A program made the position numbers and the translations under genes. From contig NC_088303.1 in NCBI RefSeq assembly GCF_032854445.1, positions 30,545,265-30,609,264 of the forward strand: a stretch of DNA of 64,000 nucleotides, in the 5' to 3' direction. This stretch comes from Liolophura sinensis (lineage: Eukaryota > Mollusca > Polyplacophora > Chitonida > Chitonidae). Shown piece after piece: positions 52,501 to 63,169 of the stretch (within the stretch, counting starts at the first letter, position 1; each line of letters opens with the position of its first letter). The notes under the pieces are model-generated. The model saw only the letters and a list, made by a program, of their open reading frames with translations. It did no database searches and was not told where the DNA came from.

Positions 52501-55500
52501 TGCCAGACCAGGATATAATATGAAATGGGATGGTGTTCAGAGAGGCTGTCACAATATCTAGGATAACTCACATATATATATATGACTGTGACTCTTTCCA
52601 GAATTCACATATATGTGAGGATTGGAGTTCAAATCCATTACAGGTCACGTCCAAAATTGTCAGCTGTAACTCACAGCTTTTCTCAATGCATTGTCTGTGT
52701 GGTGGTATATGGTATGTTGTTATAGTTGCTGTAAAAGTTACAGGTATATACATGTACAGAAATACAGTGAGTCACACTCACTGTCGTGTAAAGTACATTT
52801 TATTTCAACATAAATGTAACCTATGTTTTCAATATTTTTCTCATCATCGTGTCACTGAAAGTATGATGTTAAACCCCAGTATATAAATATTTTTCTTTTC
52901 TGTGGCAAAATTTTGTGTTTATGATAAACTACGCTGATGTCATTTATTGGATTTGAGATGATTAGAAAAGTGTTTTTCTTTCTTAAATATCATCAGTTTT
53001 GTATGGAAAATCAGTTAACATCAATGAAAATACCTTATTTTGAGCAGAACACTGGTAGAAAACTTCCCCTCAGTATAAAGTCTTGGTGTATCTTTCCAGG
53101 CACTGTCAGTAAACTGCGAAATAATCTAAGCGAATTTGGTTTTACGGACGCTGTATGTGCTGAGGCAGACATTCTCCTGACCTCTGCATACGACCTTGAC
53201 AATGGGCTTGCATTTCTCAATGGTGAGTTTGCTTATGTTGAAAACTTTGGAATTGATCACACTTCTTTTGCTTTATTTTGAAAAATGTTGTATTCTTTCA
53301 AACCTGGACTTGTGTCATTTTTCTTTTGTCTGCACGCCTTGCTTATTCTGATAGTCTCTTTTTAATTTCCTGGTGTTAAACTTTTCTTTTCTACTCTGAT
53401 CTTGGCTTGTCTTTCTAACCTTGATTTAGATTCCTTTTCTTTACTAAATCTGGAATCTTTCTAAACTTGAGTAAGAAACGTCTTTCCTGCTCTCATCTGG
53501 GCTTCTAATTTTGTGTAAAGAGACAAGACAACAAAAAATATAACCTGAAACATTTAGAAAGCTTGGTGAAAACAGACCAGGCATTTTTTCTGACTTGCTT
53601 GGTAACTCTGAAAATCAATTTTTAATAAGGAATTCTGAAAGGCAAAGAAAATGGTAAGATGAAGTAAAAATCAGATGAAAGACCATTGAACACTGTAACT
53701 AGCAGTTTAGATATCAAACCAGGAAAATCCCGTTTCTGGTTGCTTTAACATGGCATGTTGCATGTCCTCTTAAAGACAAAGAAAACGCTGATGTGAAGTG
53801 TATGTCAGATAAAAGACTATTCAACACTCTCCTGGAAAATAGTGTGATTTATTGTTTTAGAATTTTTCCGACCGAGTAAAATTGGTTTTAAAGCATCAGA
53901 TTTTGTTGTGGTCTGTAGTAGCCTAGACAGTATCAGTGACATCACATCCATCTTTTTGGTTTGAAATAGTTTTATTGAAGTTCCATTTGATGAATGCATT
54001 CATAGATTTACACGAACATGCACATAGAATAATGAAATCTGTCATTCTATGTGTGTTTGATGGTAAAAAAGTGATGTGACGTCACTGGTCTCAGTAGGAT
54101 GAGAAAAAGCCACGGTTTCAAATGCATTTTGCTGGGTTGAAAAAAAACAAAACAAATTCAGCTATTTTATGGACAGTGTTTAACAGTCTTTCATCTGACA
54201 TATTCTTCACATTAGTCATTACCTCACACACACATATGGTTAAAAGGCAAACAGGTTCGGGTGATGTAAGCTGAAACAGGCTCGTTCTACTGCTATAGAA
54301 ATCACTCACATCTAATTGGATAAACCTCTTTCGATTATCTTAATGTGCCTGATTTTGCTCAGTTTGAACTGCGATACCTTGGTTGAGCAACTTAACAGAA
54401 ATAAAAGAAGTTACGCTTTTAGAACTTTGTGTGGGATACTTTGTTGATGGATGTATATATTTTGGTCTAGCGCTGCCTTTTGTGTTAAACTCTGATCTAG
54501 CTCGGGGAGTAACCTCCCCTTGGTCACATCTGAGAGGAGTTCAGCATTTCTTCCATTAGTCATGGAAGACTGCAGTGGCTTGATCCAAATGCATTGTATG
54601 TGAATTTAGCTTCACTGTCATGTGTTTAATATTCCATGGAAATGAAAATAAATGTACGAATAAAACTTAATGAATGAAAGTACATTGGATATTGTTATTG
54701 TTTAACATGAAAAAGTGCCTAGCTCAAGACCACTACTACCATGACTTCATACACAGTGTATACCCTGAATGATTGACTTGCTGTTTTTCAGTTATTTCAT
54801 GAGTTGCTATAGTTCCCCTTGGGGTCAGCTTGATTTACTCATCCATGAACTATAAACTCACACCTTAATCTGTCTTGCACGCTCATTTTCTCACAAGTGT
54901 CACTCTCACTGCAGGAAGTAGACAATTCAAATCCAGCTTGTGCTCATTGCTGGCTTGACTATGGCTATAGGTCAGGAGTTTTTTCTGGTAACTGGTCAAC
55001 GGCAGTGTTTTTTTTTTTAACAGGTGCTGGCAACTTGTAAACATGACCATTATAGTAAAAGTGAAATACCCTTGGAGTACGACATTAAACCCCAATCAAA
55101 CAAACAAGTCAATAAATTTATCACCGTTAGTGTCATTCACCATTCAAAGTCAACTTATACGTGGGAAGGTCTGTCAGCAACTTGTAGATGGTCGTGGGTT
55201 TCCCCCGGACTCTGCCCTGTTTCCTCCCACGATAATGCTGGCCACCATGGTATAAGTTAAATATCCTTAAGTACAGCATAAAACACAAATCAAATAAATA
55301 ATTAAAAGTCAGCATTGTATTAATGGCCACATTGTCTTACTCTTTGTTTTGAGTGCGGAGTTTGGCTCAGCAAGGTGAGTACCTAGCCACATTGTCAGAC
55401 GATGACACTGGCCGCATCTTGTGCCTGGCTGGCCACCAGGGAGCAAACCATCACCTCATGATCGTGTCTGGAGGGGTGGAGGTGAAGACCTGGACAATGA

Positions 55501-55507
55501 CTCCAAG
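40477..55507 (+). CDS. WD40-repeat protein with N-terminal helical motif (3' end not found)
   Basis: Eleven exons join in consistent phase to 493 residues: 40477-40593, 42498-42769, 43048-43121, 43479-43611, 44927-45048, 46777-46866, 49664-49750, 50775-50863, 51914-52133, 53100-53222 and 55354-55507. Residues ~10-50 (IRKLRKKLRQIENLE..SEEEEAKVAKKTDIRERLL) look like a charged helical hairpin. A low-complexity Ser/Thr/Glu-rich linker with a basic KKAKTDTK stretch follows to ~155. After that come about seven WD-type blades, for example LLEGHSDLVTSVDTDGNTVV, SRDTTVKVWDVKSG, ISGSLDCSLRIWSVRTG, ISMWDMGSGEATHSVRAHQE, LYTASEDGVVKVHEV and IVSGGVEVKTWTM. All introns are GT-AG. The 11th exon ends in a donor, so at least one more exon follows. 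I do not recognise the orthologue. A scaffold role is likely for any WD propeller, but no partner can be named. Confidence 0.9.
42498..42769 (+). CDS. WD40 gene exon 2
   Basis: Starts VAKKTDIRERLLGFLAERAE, completing the N-terminal helical motif, then the acidic Ser/Thr-rich linker. The acceptor is TTTCATTGCAG and the donor GTACGG. Confidence 0.9.
43048..43121 (+). CDS. WD40 gene exon 3
   Basis: Encodes ETVEAKREEPNILPESKKAK then TDTK, a possible nuclear-localisation-type basic stretch. The acceptor is TTTATTTTAG and the donor GTGAGT. Confidence 0.88.
43479..43611 (+). CDS. WD40 gene exon 4 (blade 1)
   Basis: RKCWRLAEFQVDLLEGHSDL opens the propeller. The exon ends VVSSS with a split Ser codon; donor GTCAGG. 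Confidence 0.9.
43768..43917 (-). mobile_element. SINE family A, head-less, with TSD
   Basis: A 150-bp copy lacking the tRNA head is flanked by a perfect 12-bp direct repeat CTGTTGAAAATA (43756-43767 and 43918-43929). It therefore inserted already 5'-truncated. It sits in WD40 gene intron 4. Confidence 0.92.
44107..44312 (+). mobile_element. SINE family A, partial head
   Basis: Runs from CCTGTCACCAATGCGGTTGC through a diverged body to the tail. It lies ~190 bp from the previous copy, in the opposite orientation. Confidence 0.88.
44645..44763. repeat. 27-bp tandem repeat
   Basis: Four units of aatacctgtaaattttaaaa + atttcaa are spaced exactly 27 bp (44662, 44689, 44716, 44743), in intron 4. 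Confidence 0.92.
44927..45048 (+). CDS. WD40 gene exon 5
   Basis: RDTTVKVWDVKSGQEKRNLG closes one blade with a canonical VWD and starts the next (GHTNTVTSVQLL). The acceptor is ACTACATCTAG and the donor GTGAGT. Confidence 0.92.
46314..46635 (+). mobile_element. SINE family B, 5'-truncated
   Basis: Begins inside the head (CTGCTTCGGGAGCGGTAGATC) and runs to the (CACT)n tail. Near-identical words aaaatgtgatag and aaaacatgatag on the two sides are probably its aged target duplication. It is in intron 5. Confidence 0.9.
46777..46866 (+). CDS. WD40 gene exon 6
   Basis: EDQLVISGSLDCSLRIWSVR is a clear WD blade end. The acceptor is AATTTGACAG and the donor GTATCA. Confidence 0.92.
47618..47880 (+). 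pseudogene. decayed Myb/SANT-like (Harbinger-type) domain
   Basis: The plus strand shows NFSEVANNC, then MDLIENHKSVIEEEQHDGEA in another frame, then GVGKYDVSQLKTQWKNAKAN and AKKEIKNQR. Together they follow the Myb/SANT-like domain of MSANTD/NAIF1 proteins and Harbinger DNA transposons (FSE..L.DLI..HK.VIE..., then QLK..WKN.KA.AKKE). At least one frame change and an in-frame stop split it. It lies in WD40 intron 6, and no transposase is beside it. Confidence 0.6.
48958..49208 (+). mobile_element. SINE family A, full length with TSD
   Basis: The head GCCTCCGTGGCTCAGTTGG is intact, the body is close to consensus with a small deletion after CGTCGTATAAGT, and the tail is (aaat)n. A perfect 14-bp target duplication ATATTGTCTAAAAG lies at 48944-48957 and 49209-49222. 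It is in WD40 intron 6. Confidence 0.93.
49664..49750 (+). CDS. WD40 gene exon 7
   Basis: KTIRRIYTFDPITKLQYVPE then LRLIFTGS. It lacks the GH and WD signatures but keeps the strand pattern. The acceptor is GTTTTGGCAG and the donor GTTTGT. Confidence 0.88.
49963..50070 (+). mobile_element. SINE family A, 3' half
   Basis: From GAACCTGCGGATGGTCGTGG to a diverged 3' block (gccgtcgtcgtataaatgaa). No tail remains. Confidence 0.8.
50680..50742 (+). mobile_element. SINE family A, 3' fragment
   Basis: Only aagtgaaaaatccttgagta..cataaaacga and the aaataaataaa tail remain, directly before WD40 exon 8. Confidence 0.7.
50775..50863 (+). CDS. WD40 gene exon 8
   Basis: DGGKISMWDMGSGEATHSVR then AHQEAITGLK. 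The acceptor is GTATTTTCAG and the donor GTCAGT. Confidence 0.92.
51290..51470 (+). mobile_element. possible old SINE relative
   Basis: ggtcagtgacttgccagtgg, ctggtttcctccatcctgga and an atataaataaat end follow the order of SINE family A body parts, but at low similarity. Confidence 0.35.
51914..52133 (+). CDS. WD40 gene exon 9
   Basis: FCTSYLYTASEDGVVKVHEV, then a longer insertion (CVFVSENVHKADGSHLSLRT) before the next blade, ending VLDWKTG. The acceptor is GTCTTTTCAG and the donor GTTGGT. Confidence 0.92.
52370..52508 (-). mobile_element. SINE family A, head-less
   Basis: Well conserved from the tatttatttatttgattggt tail to gcagattgctgccagacca. aggacataatat and aggatataatat on the two sides probably represent its target duplication. 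It is in WD40 intron 9. Confidence 0.9.
53100..53222 (+). CDS. WD40 gene exon 10
   Basis: TVSKLRNNLSEFGFTDAVCA then EADILLTSAYDLDNGLAFLN. The acceptor is TATCTTTCCAG and the donor GTGAGT. Confidence 0.88.
55158..55303 (+). mobile_element. SINE family A, head-less
   Basis: Body and tail are present from acgtgggaaggtctgtcagc. It ends only ~50 bp before WD40 exon 11, so it lies next to the branch-point region. Confidence 0.88.
55354..55507 (+). CDS. WD40 gene exon 11
   Basis: VRSLAQQGEYLATLSDDDTG, then HLMIVSGGVEVKTWTMTPR. The acceptor TTTGTTTTGAG is less usual (GAG), but the phase fits. The donor GTATGT is also the left edge of a minisatellite. Confidence 0.85.
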
Positions 55508-56515
55508 GTATGTCCCCATTGGCTCTAAATGTATATATCCATGTGTGTCTCCAATATGTCTGACTGCTCTTAAAATGATGGCTCTAAATGCATATGTCCA
55601 TGTGTGACCCCAGTGTGCCTGACTGCTCCCAGAGTGATGGCTCTAAATGCATATGTCCATGTGTGACCCCAGTGTGTCCGACTGCTCCTGGAGTGATGGC
55701 TCTAAATGCATATGTCCATGTGTGACCCCAGTGTGCCTGACTGCTCCCAGAGTGATGGCTCTAAATACACATGCCCATGTGTGACCCCAGTGTGTCTGAC
55801 TGCTCCTGGAGTGATGGCTCTAAATGTATATGTCAATGTGTGACGCCAGCGTGTCTGACTGCTCTTGGGGTGATGGCTCTAAATGCATGTGTCCATGTGT
55901 GGCCTCGGTGTCTGACTGCTCCCGGAGTGATGGCTCTAAATGCATGTGTCCATGTGTGACCCCAGTGTGTCTGACTGCTCCTGAAGTGATGGCTCTAAAT
56001 GCATATGTCCATCTGTGACCCCAGTGTGTCTGACTGCTCTTGGAGTGATGGCTCTAAATGCATATGTCCATGTGTGACCCCAGTGTGTCTGACTGCTCCT
56101 GGAGTGATGGCTCTAAATGCATATATCCATGTGTGACCCCAGTGTGTCTGACTGCTCTCGGAATGATGGCTCTAAATGCATATGTCCATGTGTGACCCCA
56201 GTGTGTCTGACTGCTCCCAAAGTGATGGCTCTAAATGCATATGTCCATGTGTGACCCCAGTGTGTTTTACATGCCCTGGAGTGATGGCTCTAAACACATA
56301 TGCCCATGTGTGACCCCAGTGTGTCCGACTGCTCCTGGAGTGATGGCTCTAAATGCATATGTCCATGTGTGACCCCAGCGTGTCTGACTGCTCCTGGAGT
56401 GATGGCCCTAACTGCATATGCCCTTGTGTGACCCCAGTGTGTCTGACTGCTCCCGGAATAATGGTTCTAAATGCATATGCCCATGTGTGACCCCAGTGTG
56501 TCTGCTGGTGTGCCT
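55508..56515. repeat. 59-bp minisatellite starting at exon 11 donor
   Basis: About 17 units (gtgatggctctaaatgcata, tgtccatgtgtgaccccagt, gtgtctgactgctcctgga) are spaced exactly 59 bp (for example 55577, 55636, 55695). The leftmost unit contains the exon 11 splice donor, with the donor stretch replacing the ctcctggagtgat part. Short open frames across it are incidental. Confidence 0.93.
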
Positions 56516-57194
56516 ACCCCTGTCAGCACCATTCTTTTTACCATGGGTTCCTATGTTAGCTTCACCACTCTTGTATTGCCTCTTGAAGGATAATACATAT
56601 ACATACGGTTGTATGTCGTGAACAAAAATATGTTAAAAAACTTTTTAGTTTTGTAAAAATGAGAGACCAGTAACTTTATTATTTTTACCTTTAATAGGGT
56701 TTAAGCTATAAACAATTTCTCCATTAATTACAGGATGTTACATTTCTGTTTTTCATCCTGTCTGTAAATCTCTGTGTTTTTTTCATCATGTGTGAAGCAT
56801 GTAAAACTGTCAGGTTGTGTGAACACCAGTTTACCTGAGCGAAATGTTCTCGGATTTCCACATGGGTAAACCTCAGGTATTCTGCTTCCTGCCTGACTAA
56901 ATCTCACCTTGGCCTCGATTTTGGACAATCATTATGCCAAATGCTATGAGCTATTTTAGTTTTATTAATGTCCTTTTTTTTTACCTCCAGTATGTGAAAT
57001 ATTACCCAAATGTAATGCAGAATTCTTGATGTGTTCACAGACATTTTAAATGTTTTCTTTTTTATGTCATCATGGTATACATGTACTATGTAGGTACCAT
57101 CTGGATTGATGAAAGTTTTCCCTTATGTGTGGATTTGTATGTCTCAATCAATTGAGTCATTATTACAAGTTCTCCTGCATGGGACAAGGCATGA

Positions 57195-57812
57195 ATATTT
57201 ATCATGGTCACGCATGGTTTGTCATGGTCGCACATGGTTTGTCATTGTCACTCATGGTTTGTCATGGTGACTCATGATCTGTAATGGTCATTCATGTTCA
57301 CTCGCAATTTGTCATGGTTACTCATGATTTGTCATGGTCACTGATGATCTGTAAGTCACTGATGATCTGTAATGGTCATTCATGGTCACTTGTGATTCGT
57401 CATGGTCACTTATGGTTTGTCATGGTCACTCATGATCTGTAATGGTCATTCATGGTCACTTGTGATTTGTGATGGTCATTCATGATTGTTTGTGGTCAGT
57501 CATGGTTTGTCATGGTCACTTATGATCTGTAATGGTCATTCATGGTCACTTGTGATTCGTGATGGTCACTCATGATTTGTTGTGGTCACTCATGGTTTGT
57601 CATGGTCACTCATGATCTGTAATGGTCATTCATGGTCACTTGTGATTCGTCATGGTCACTCATGATTTGTCGTGGTCACTTGTGATTCGTCATGGTCACT
57701 CATGATTTGTTGTGGTCACTCGTGGTTTGTCATGGTCACTCATGATTTGTTGTGGTCACTCATGGTTTGTCATGGTCACTCATGCTTTGTCGTGGTCACT
57801 CATGGTTTGTCA
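57195..57812. repeat. 20-bp minisatellite (catggtcact / catgatttgt)
   Basis: Alternating 10-bp half-units give an exact 20-bp period in the right half. The left half is more irregular. About 30 units in total. Confidence 0.92.
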
Positions 57813-58423
57813 TCGCTGCGTACCAGAAGGATTAGTCTACATACTGTGGTTAAAGTAAATGTGCAGTAGCAGCTTGAGAAAGCTCAATTGTTTGAAACAT
57901 CTCTAAATCTGGATCAAAATTTAATCTATTATTGTCCCCTCAGCCCAGTGCCTGCCTACTTTATACGCACAAAATTTCATCCAAATCCCTGAAAACTGAT
58001 TATTCAGCCTGTAAATTCCCTTCAGTGCTGAAAATTCCAGATATGTTACTTAAATATAGGCTAATTAACACATCAGATCTCTTGTTTGTCCTTCCGGCCA
58101 TGTTGTTTGCCACACTATTGCTGAAATATTGCCAATGTTACTTGGCATGGTGAAGCCATATTCATTAATTCCAGCCATGCTTAAACTTTCTGAGTGTTTG
58201 TTGTATTTATATTTATGCTTGACTTCCTGTCACCTCCAGTTTAGACTTTCAGAGGAAATGCCTTAATGTTTTCCTACAGTTTGTAATTAGAGGTGAGGTG
58301 CTCGTTGCCCATAACAGGTGATCATGATTATATGTAATTGACAAGTCGGATTAAGGAATCATGCTGTCTTTGGCTGTCAATTTACGCTTTCCTTAAGTTG
58401 AAGCTAGAACAGGGGATGTTGCC

Positions 58424-58985
58424 AGGGAATATACAAGAGAACCAATGGTAAAAAAGTGAAATGTGAACTAGAAGGCACTCCTATAGGGCAAACCTTGGCT
58501 ATAGCTGAGTGTACGATTCCCCCACTACAGATAGAGGTTTAGCACTGCATTTCATCTTATCTGTTCGTTTATGCTCTGCTGAAGAGATAGTTACAAATTG
58601 AGTATACATGTACAAGAGACCCAATGGCAAAAAACAAAGTGAAGTATTTTTGAACTAGAAGGCACTTCTATCGGGCAAACCTTGGCTATAGCTACAAGTA
58701 TGATTCCCCCACTACAGACAAAGTTTTAGCACTGTGCCTAATTATATCTGTTTGTTTATGCTCTGCTGAAGAGATAGTTGCAAAATGAGTATACATGTAC
58801 AAAGAGACTCAGTGGCAAAAACAAAAAACGTGGAGTATTTTTGAACTAGAAGGCACTCCTATCGGGCAAACCTTGGCTATATCTACAAGTATGATTCCCC
58901 TACTACAGTCAAAGTTTTAGCACTGTGCATAATTATATCTGTTCGTTTATGCTCTGCTGAAGAGATAGTTGCAAAGTGAGGAAAC
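58424..58985. repeat. three ~190-bp tandem units
   Basis: Three copies carry gaactagaaggcactcctat and ctctgctgaagagatagtt at ~185-192 bp spacing (58468, 58653, 58845). The first is the most diverged. Confidence 0.92.
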
Positions 58986-59981
58986 AACTTTCAACATAAT
59001 GAAGTATATTGTGTTAACACATCAGATCTCAGTCCTAGCATCAAGGTCAAAGAGGTGTGCTGCAGACTGCGATTTAAAGGCAAGGTTGTTTTTTAGTTAG
59101 AGTGCTGTATGTGGAAATTGGTCTTTGTGTTGTCATTATAGCTGTAGGAACTAATTAGTGAAGGCCTCCAAGAATATATACATATATAAACAGATTTAAA
59201 TTTTAGAATTTCTGTCATGTACTTTATGATTTCAATTTCATTAGGTAAGATATCATACACTTACTGTAGATATGTCAGTGTGGTGGTTGTTGCTTTCATT
59301 GTCACATTGTCTTAAAGTTGTGATTAAATAGTCTAATCTTAGCCCCAAACCTCGACCATTGTGTTAGTTCTTGCAGAGATGAGACAGCTCAGTGCTGAAT
59401 GATTTCTTTAATTAGGTCGTTTATGAAGACATCATTCACATTCATTGCTAATTGTACAGATACTTTCTTCAGGGAAGAATTGTAGATAATATCCGTCTCC
59501 TGCTGGCATCTTTTTCAGTTGTTCAATATTTAGTTAACGTCTCTAGAATTTTTTTTTCATTGGGTGTTTTTATACCATTTCCGTATTTCTTTATGTTTTC
59601 ATGCATTACTGGTCTGCAGTGAAGGAAAAGTCTTGTCTTTTGATTGTGGTGAGACTAAGTTTAGATTGTCCTTGACCTGCTACTGGTTCTTTTGTGTTTG
59701 AGGTAATCAGACATATCGCATCTCTAATCAGGGGTATGATTACTATTATCTGCCCTTTCTTTATTTGCATATTGTTTTCTTTTTTCAGTTTTACTTCATT
59801 TACCACTTCCTGTAGCTAGATAATAGACGCTCAGTTTTTTTTTTGGACTGTTACAGTTAAGTGTTGATATTTTTATTGAACCTTTGTTACATACACTGTA
59901 CACGTTATTCAGACTTCACTAACGTTACATTGTAAATACACGTATATAGTTGAGGGCTTTGTAAGACAAGTCCATTAACTG

Positions 59982-60535
59982 TTATGTATGTAACTTACAC
60001 TATATGAGAGACAGATATTATGTTCACTGTTAGCTATGTATGTAACTTACACTTTGTGAGAAACAGATATACTTTAATACTGTTAGATATGTATGTAACT
60101 TACACTTTGTAAGAAACAGATATACTTTAATACTGTTAGGTATGTATGTAACTTACACTTTGTGAGAAACAGACGTACTTTAATACTGTTAGGTATGTAC
60201 ATGTATGTAACTTACACTTTGTGAGAAACAGATGTACCTTAATACTGTTAGATATGTATGTAACTTACTCTTTGTGAGAAACAGATATACTTTAATACTG
60301 TTAGGTATGTATGTAACTTACACTTTATAAGAAACATGAGACTACTTACCATGCTATTAGTAAGCTATGTAACTTACACTTTTCATAAGAAACAGATATT
60401 ATACAAACGGTAGATGTGTATGTAACTTGCACTTAATAAGGAACTACTTATCATTAGTTAGATATGTAACTTACATTTTATTTGGAGCTGAGATGACATA
60501 TAGTTGCCATTAGTAAGGTATGTAATTTTATTATT
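59982..60535. repeat. 53-bp minisatellite
   Basis: Units with tatgtatgtaacttacactt and gtgagaaacagatatac are spaced 53 bp in the core (60035, 60088, 60141). Both ends are more diverged, with about ten units overall. Confidence 0.92.
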
Positions 60536-62775
60536 TTATATAAAGGTGAAATGTTAGAATTTTCTTCACTTATAAAAGTGATATTTCACTCGGCTAGATT
60601 CCAGTTTTGTTGTTACATTTTGAAATATCACACCCAGACACTATGACTTGGAAAAAGAAACATATTGTTTCCGCACACTTCGTGTACAACATCATGCTAT
60701 ATACCCACCTGTGTAGCGCCTACTGATGTAGAACTTAAAATATTGCTTAAACTTTATATTCAGACACACAAAATCATGATATTGTCTAAATATGAATAAT
60801 AAATAGAATATTGCACAGAGAAGGATGAATATATATAGTTCTGGTGAAAGGTGAAAATGATAATCCATGAGATCCGATGCAGTCAAAAATTATTTGTCAT
60901 ATTCATCTTTCTGTGTACAATATCCTCGATTTTATGGGGAATTTTATTTACACTTATTGTTGGATAATTTATGGTTCAGGCAGTTGAATAAAGGGCAGGA
61001 GTTGCTGTATTACAGGAGATTAAAACATAAAAATGATGTCAAAACCAGACGAAAGAGTGGGAAATCTTGTTTGCAAATATGGTCTTTAATATTTTAAAAT
61101 TTTTTTTTTATTCTGGAGAAAAGGGTATTTGAAAATATTTTTGTATGGTCAATATTTGGAACCACAGTTTGGTATATATCTTCGTTGCATAATAATGTTC
61201 TAAATAAGGATGGGACGCATGTCTAATAAATTTGTGTGTAAATCTGTTTTTTATGTCCAAACACATGGATTTTATGTGAATTATGAATATGTTAAAAATA
61301 TAAATATGATCAAATTTCAGGCTGAACACATTTGCTGAAAAGAGCAAACTCCAGTGCAATTTTTAAACATGGTTTACATGCACATTTATAACATTAGTGC
61401 ATAAAGACAATATATACCAACAGGTGGTCCCAAATACCAACCATACAAAAATATCTTAGAAGTATAAAAATATCTTAGAAATATAAAGAAAAACAATAAA
61501 AAGTTAAAGATCACACTGACAACTAACTATTTACACTCTTTCAACTGAACTTACTGTAATTTTTATGTCTTCTCCACCTTTAATGAATTTAGCTCTGGCT
61601 TCTTGAGCGGTGTCATGCAGCTATTACCTCTGGTGGATTGTCTCCCTTCACGACATGGAGAAATCATCTCCATAAAATTCAGTGGGAAAGTGCATGGAAG
61701 TCATAACTATCTGTGTCACTATACAAACATATACCTCGCATATATGTAGGCCCTGTGACAGAAATGGCCTTGAAGTTTTAACCTAAGCACAAAGCAATGT
61801 TTGAACAGATGTTCCTTTGAATCAATGTTATTATTATTATATACTGATACATGTATTTAAAAAGTGCCCTAGATAAACTTGAACGTGTCATCTGCACTTT
61901 TAGACTTGAAAAGGGTGCCTCAGGAAGTGAATTCAAATCATTGAAATATTGACCTAGCTGAAGAAAATGAGCCACTGATTTTGGCCAATGTACAACTTCG
62001 GCATTATACTGATACATTGTATTGAAGCTATCACAACATAGCTTTATATTTAGCGTTCATGGTGTAGCTAGGCCATGCATGTGGGAAGAAGCATTGATCT
62101 CTGTACTTTTAACATTAGCTTATATATATATGATCAGCAGAAAATGCTTTTTATATTTTCTTGTAACATTGCTTGAAATGAAGGCTGTCTTTCCTTTGAA
62201 TATGTAAATGTAAGTGGTTTCAAACATTGAATGATCTCCATAAAACGGTGCAAATTATTTCTCTACACATCCTAGTTCTTGAATGTTTCAAAATATTGGT
62301 TGCAGACATGGTTGGAAAGGTTGGCGAATTAATAGGATAGTTTTTATGTAAATGTACCTGTCTGGCTAAGGTCTGTATATGTGCATATATTAATATATTA
62401 AGTCTAAATTGGGTAGGTATTTCAGCCTTTACAATTTTTGCAATTTCCTCACCTGCACTTTTGTTGGTGTATGGCGATGAATAACATATGAAAAAAGTTC
62501 TGCTGTTGCAAAGCTAGATGTGTAGTCTTGATATCTTTTGATTTGTAATTTTTACAACATATTTTTATGTAAAGAAAACTGACACCCTTGATAACGGTAG
62601 TATTGGTTATGCTGATCTTCTCAATTCACTTATTTAATTTCCATAAAAAGGTTTACCATCATTCACTTTTTTCAAGTAAAAAAAGCTAAAATGTGAAGTT
62701 AGATTTATCATACAGACAACAGAAAATTGCATAAAAATACTTTCATTATTTATTTCCAGATTTTTTAAACAGTAT

Positions 62776-63043
62776 TGAAAGGCATTCAAATATTTGAACA
62801 CTATGGTGGGCTTTATGAGCCATACTGATGGTATCGAGGAACACTAACGTCACTTCACCTTTTTTATTCCTGATGTTCATCAGACCGAAGGAATTTCGGG
62901 AACGTTATTTCAGTAATTTACTCATGGGTAAAGATTTATTCCAACATCCAGGTGGAAAAACTTCCTGTGACGTCAGAGTTCCTAAACTCTGATAGTATAA
63001 TCCCTAAAGCCCACATTAGAATTCAAATGTTTGAACGCCTTTA
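62776..63043. mobile_element. MITE with ~40-bp TIRs
   Basis: Left end TTGAAAGGCATTCAAATATT.. to ..GTGGGCTTTA is matched by the reverse complement of the right end, TTAAAGGCGTTCAAACATTT.. to ..GTGGGCTTTA. The interior is also partly palindromic (gaggaacactaacgtca against tgacgtcagagttcc). It is 268 bp long with no coding. The target duplication is not clear. Confidence 0.8.
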
Positions 63044-63169
63044 ACTCTTTTCAAACAAATCTAAACAAAATAAATGAAAGGTTTTTTTAGGCATAGTTTT
63101 AACAGTTTTAAGTAGTCTATTTAGTGATGCCTACTTTGATTTCTAGAGGTCTTCACCTTTAAAGTATGT

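Noticed and set aside
55561-56515. Cys-rich frames (CPCVTPVCLTAP..) suggesting a repeat protein
   Set aside because: They are translations of the 59-bp array. The period is not a multiple of three and the frames stop repeatedly.
56733-56770. possible last exon of the WD40 gene (TTAATTACAG acceptor, short frame to a stop)
   Set aside because: The phase fits, but the ~10 added residues have no WD or other conserved pattern, and similar chance acceptors occur nearby.
57195-57812. CRISPR-like alternation of short repeats
   Set aside because: There are no unique spacers; repeat and 'spacer' are both parts of a 20-bp minisatellite, and the genome is eukaryotic.
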